17,533 nt of DNA, from positions 1-17,533 of the forward strand of contig RBNI01002785.1 of NCBI GenBank assembly GCA_003990745.1, in the 5' to 3' direction. Position 1 is the first letter of the stretch. Each line of letters begins with the position of its first letter. The DNA is from Jimgerdemannia flammicorona (Eukaryota > Mucoromycota > Endogonomycetes > Endogonales > Endogonaceae). A program made the position numbers and the translations under genes. This document shows, piece by piece, positions 17,178-17,533 of the stretch. Under the pieces are notes generated by a model, which worked only from the letters and a program-made list of their open reading frames with translations, was not told where the DNA came from and ran no database searches.

Positions 17178-17441
17178 TTTAACCTGACTCAGAATTATAT
17201 ATTATCTGTCTTTAACCTGACCTAGAAATATACATCACCCATCTTTAACCCAATCCAGAAATATATGTCACCCATCTTTAACTCAACCCAGAATAATACA
17301 TTACTTATCTTTAATCCAATCTGGAATTAAATATCACTCATCTTTAATCTGATCTGAAAATATATATCACCTATCTTTAACCTGAACTGGAATTATATGT
17401 AATCTATCTTTAACCCAACCTGAGAAATATATGTGACCTGA
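17178..17441. repeat. 33-bp tandem repeat, eight units in exact register
   Basis: Units begin with TTTAAYC at 17178, 17211, 17244, 17277, 17310, 17343, 17376 and 17409, each exactly 33 bases apart. The start of the unit is TTTAACCTGACCTAGAAATA-like. Variation is mostly C/T and A/G. Shorter, irregular copies (CCTGACCT...AAATATATATGA) continue to about 17520, and a partial one precedes at about 17150. Since 33 is a multiple of three, the + strand gives an 11-residue periodic peptide with several stops. I see no gene. Confidence 0.9.
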
Positions 17442-17533
17442 CCTAAGAAATATATATGACCTGACCCTGATCTATATTTAACCTGACACAAACCTGTCTT
17501 TAATCTACCTTTAAGCTATAAGATACCAAAAAA
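17442..17533. other. Irregular continuation of the tandem array
   Basis: Repeats the CCTGACC and AAATATAT motifs at spacing of about 20-25 bases, then ends in CTTTAATCTACCTTTAAG and a short A run at the window edge. No coding sequence is seen. Confidence 0.5.

Noticed and set aside
16204..17520. CRISPR-like array
   Set aside because: Both arrays are contiguous tandem repeats without unique spacers between conserved repeats.

Overview
The window is a nest of decayed transposable elements with no confidently recognisable host gene. A filamentous fungus is the best guess for the host: the main element is a Ty3/gypsy retrotransposon of a kind (with a dUTPase domain) that I recall from basidiomycetes, and most damage is C-to-T/G-to-A transition, as from cytosine deamination or RIP-like mutation. 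The host is inferred; no species marker was seen.

Layout. 1-412 keeps normal CpG dinucleotides and is unassigned. From about 413 to 4901 the DNA is AT-rich and almost CpG-free. It holds an unrecognised decayed ORF (753 to about 2060), a roughly 250-bp direct duplication, and the left part of a Ty1/copia element on the + strand (2504-4901: gag zinc knuckle, protease, integrase). A 10,385-bp Ty3/gypsy element on the - strand (4902-15286) sits inside the copia integrase, with two 1,399-bp LTRs and a 4-bp target duplication (CTAT). The copia frame resumes at 15287 and is broken again at 15809 by a much older, truncated copy of the same gypsy family (15809-17140). The window ends in a 33-bp-period tandem repeat (17178-17441, with irregular copies to about 17520).

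The gypsy element reads, on the - strand: LTR, tRNA-Pro-like primer binding site, gag with CCHC knuckle, aspartic protease, Cys-rich linker, dUTPase, a second domain resembling a degenerate dUTPase barrel, then a -1 frame change at an in-phase GGGAAAT heptamer into RT-RNase H, then integrase, then an extra ORF of about 171 codons, polypurine tract and LTR. Gag, protease and dUTPase share one frame with no indel detected over about 4.5 kb, but that frame carries 12 stop codons, mostly TGA at likely former CGA codons. The copy is therefore dead, killed by point transitions.

The most unusual points are the position of the dUTPase relative to the frameshift site, the extra ORF after integrase, the Cys-rich linker, and the almost pure transition divergence between the two LTRs (about 97 transitions, 2 transversions and no indels, counted by eye).
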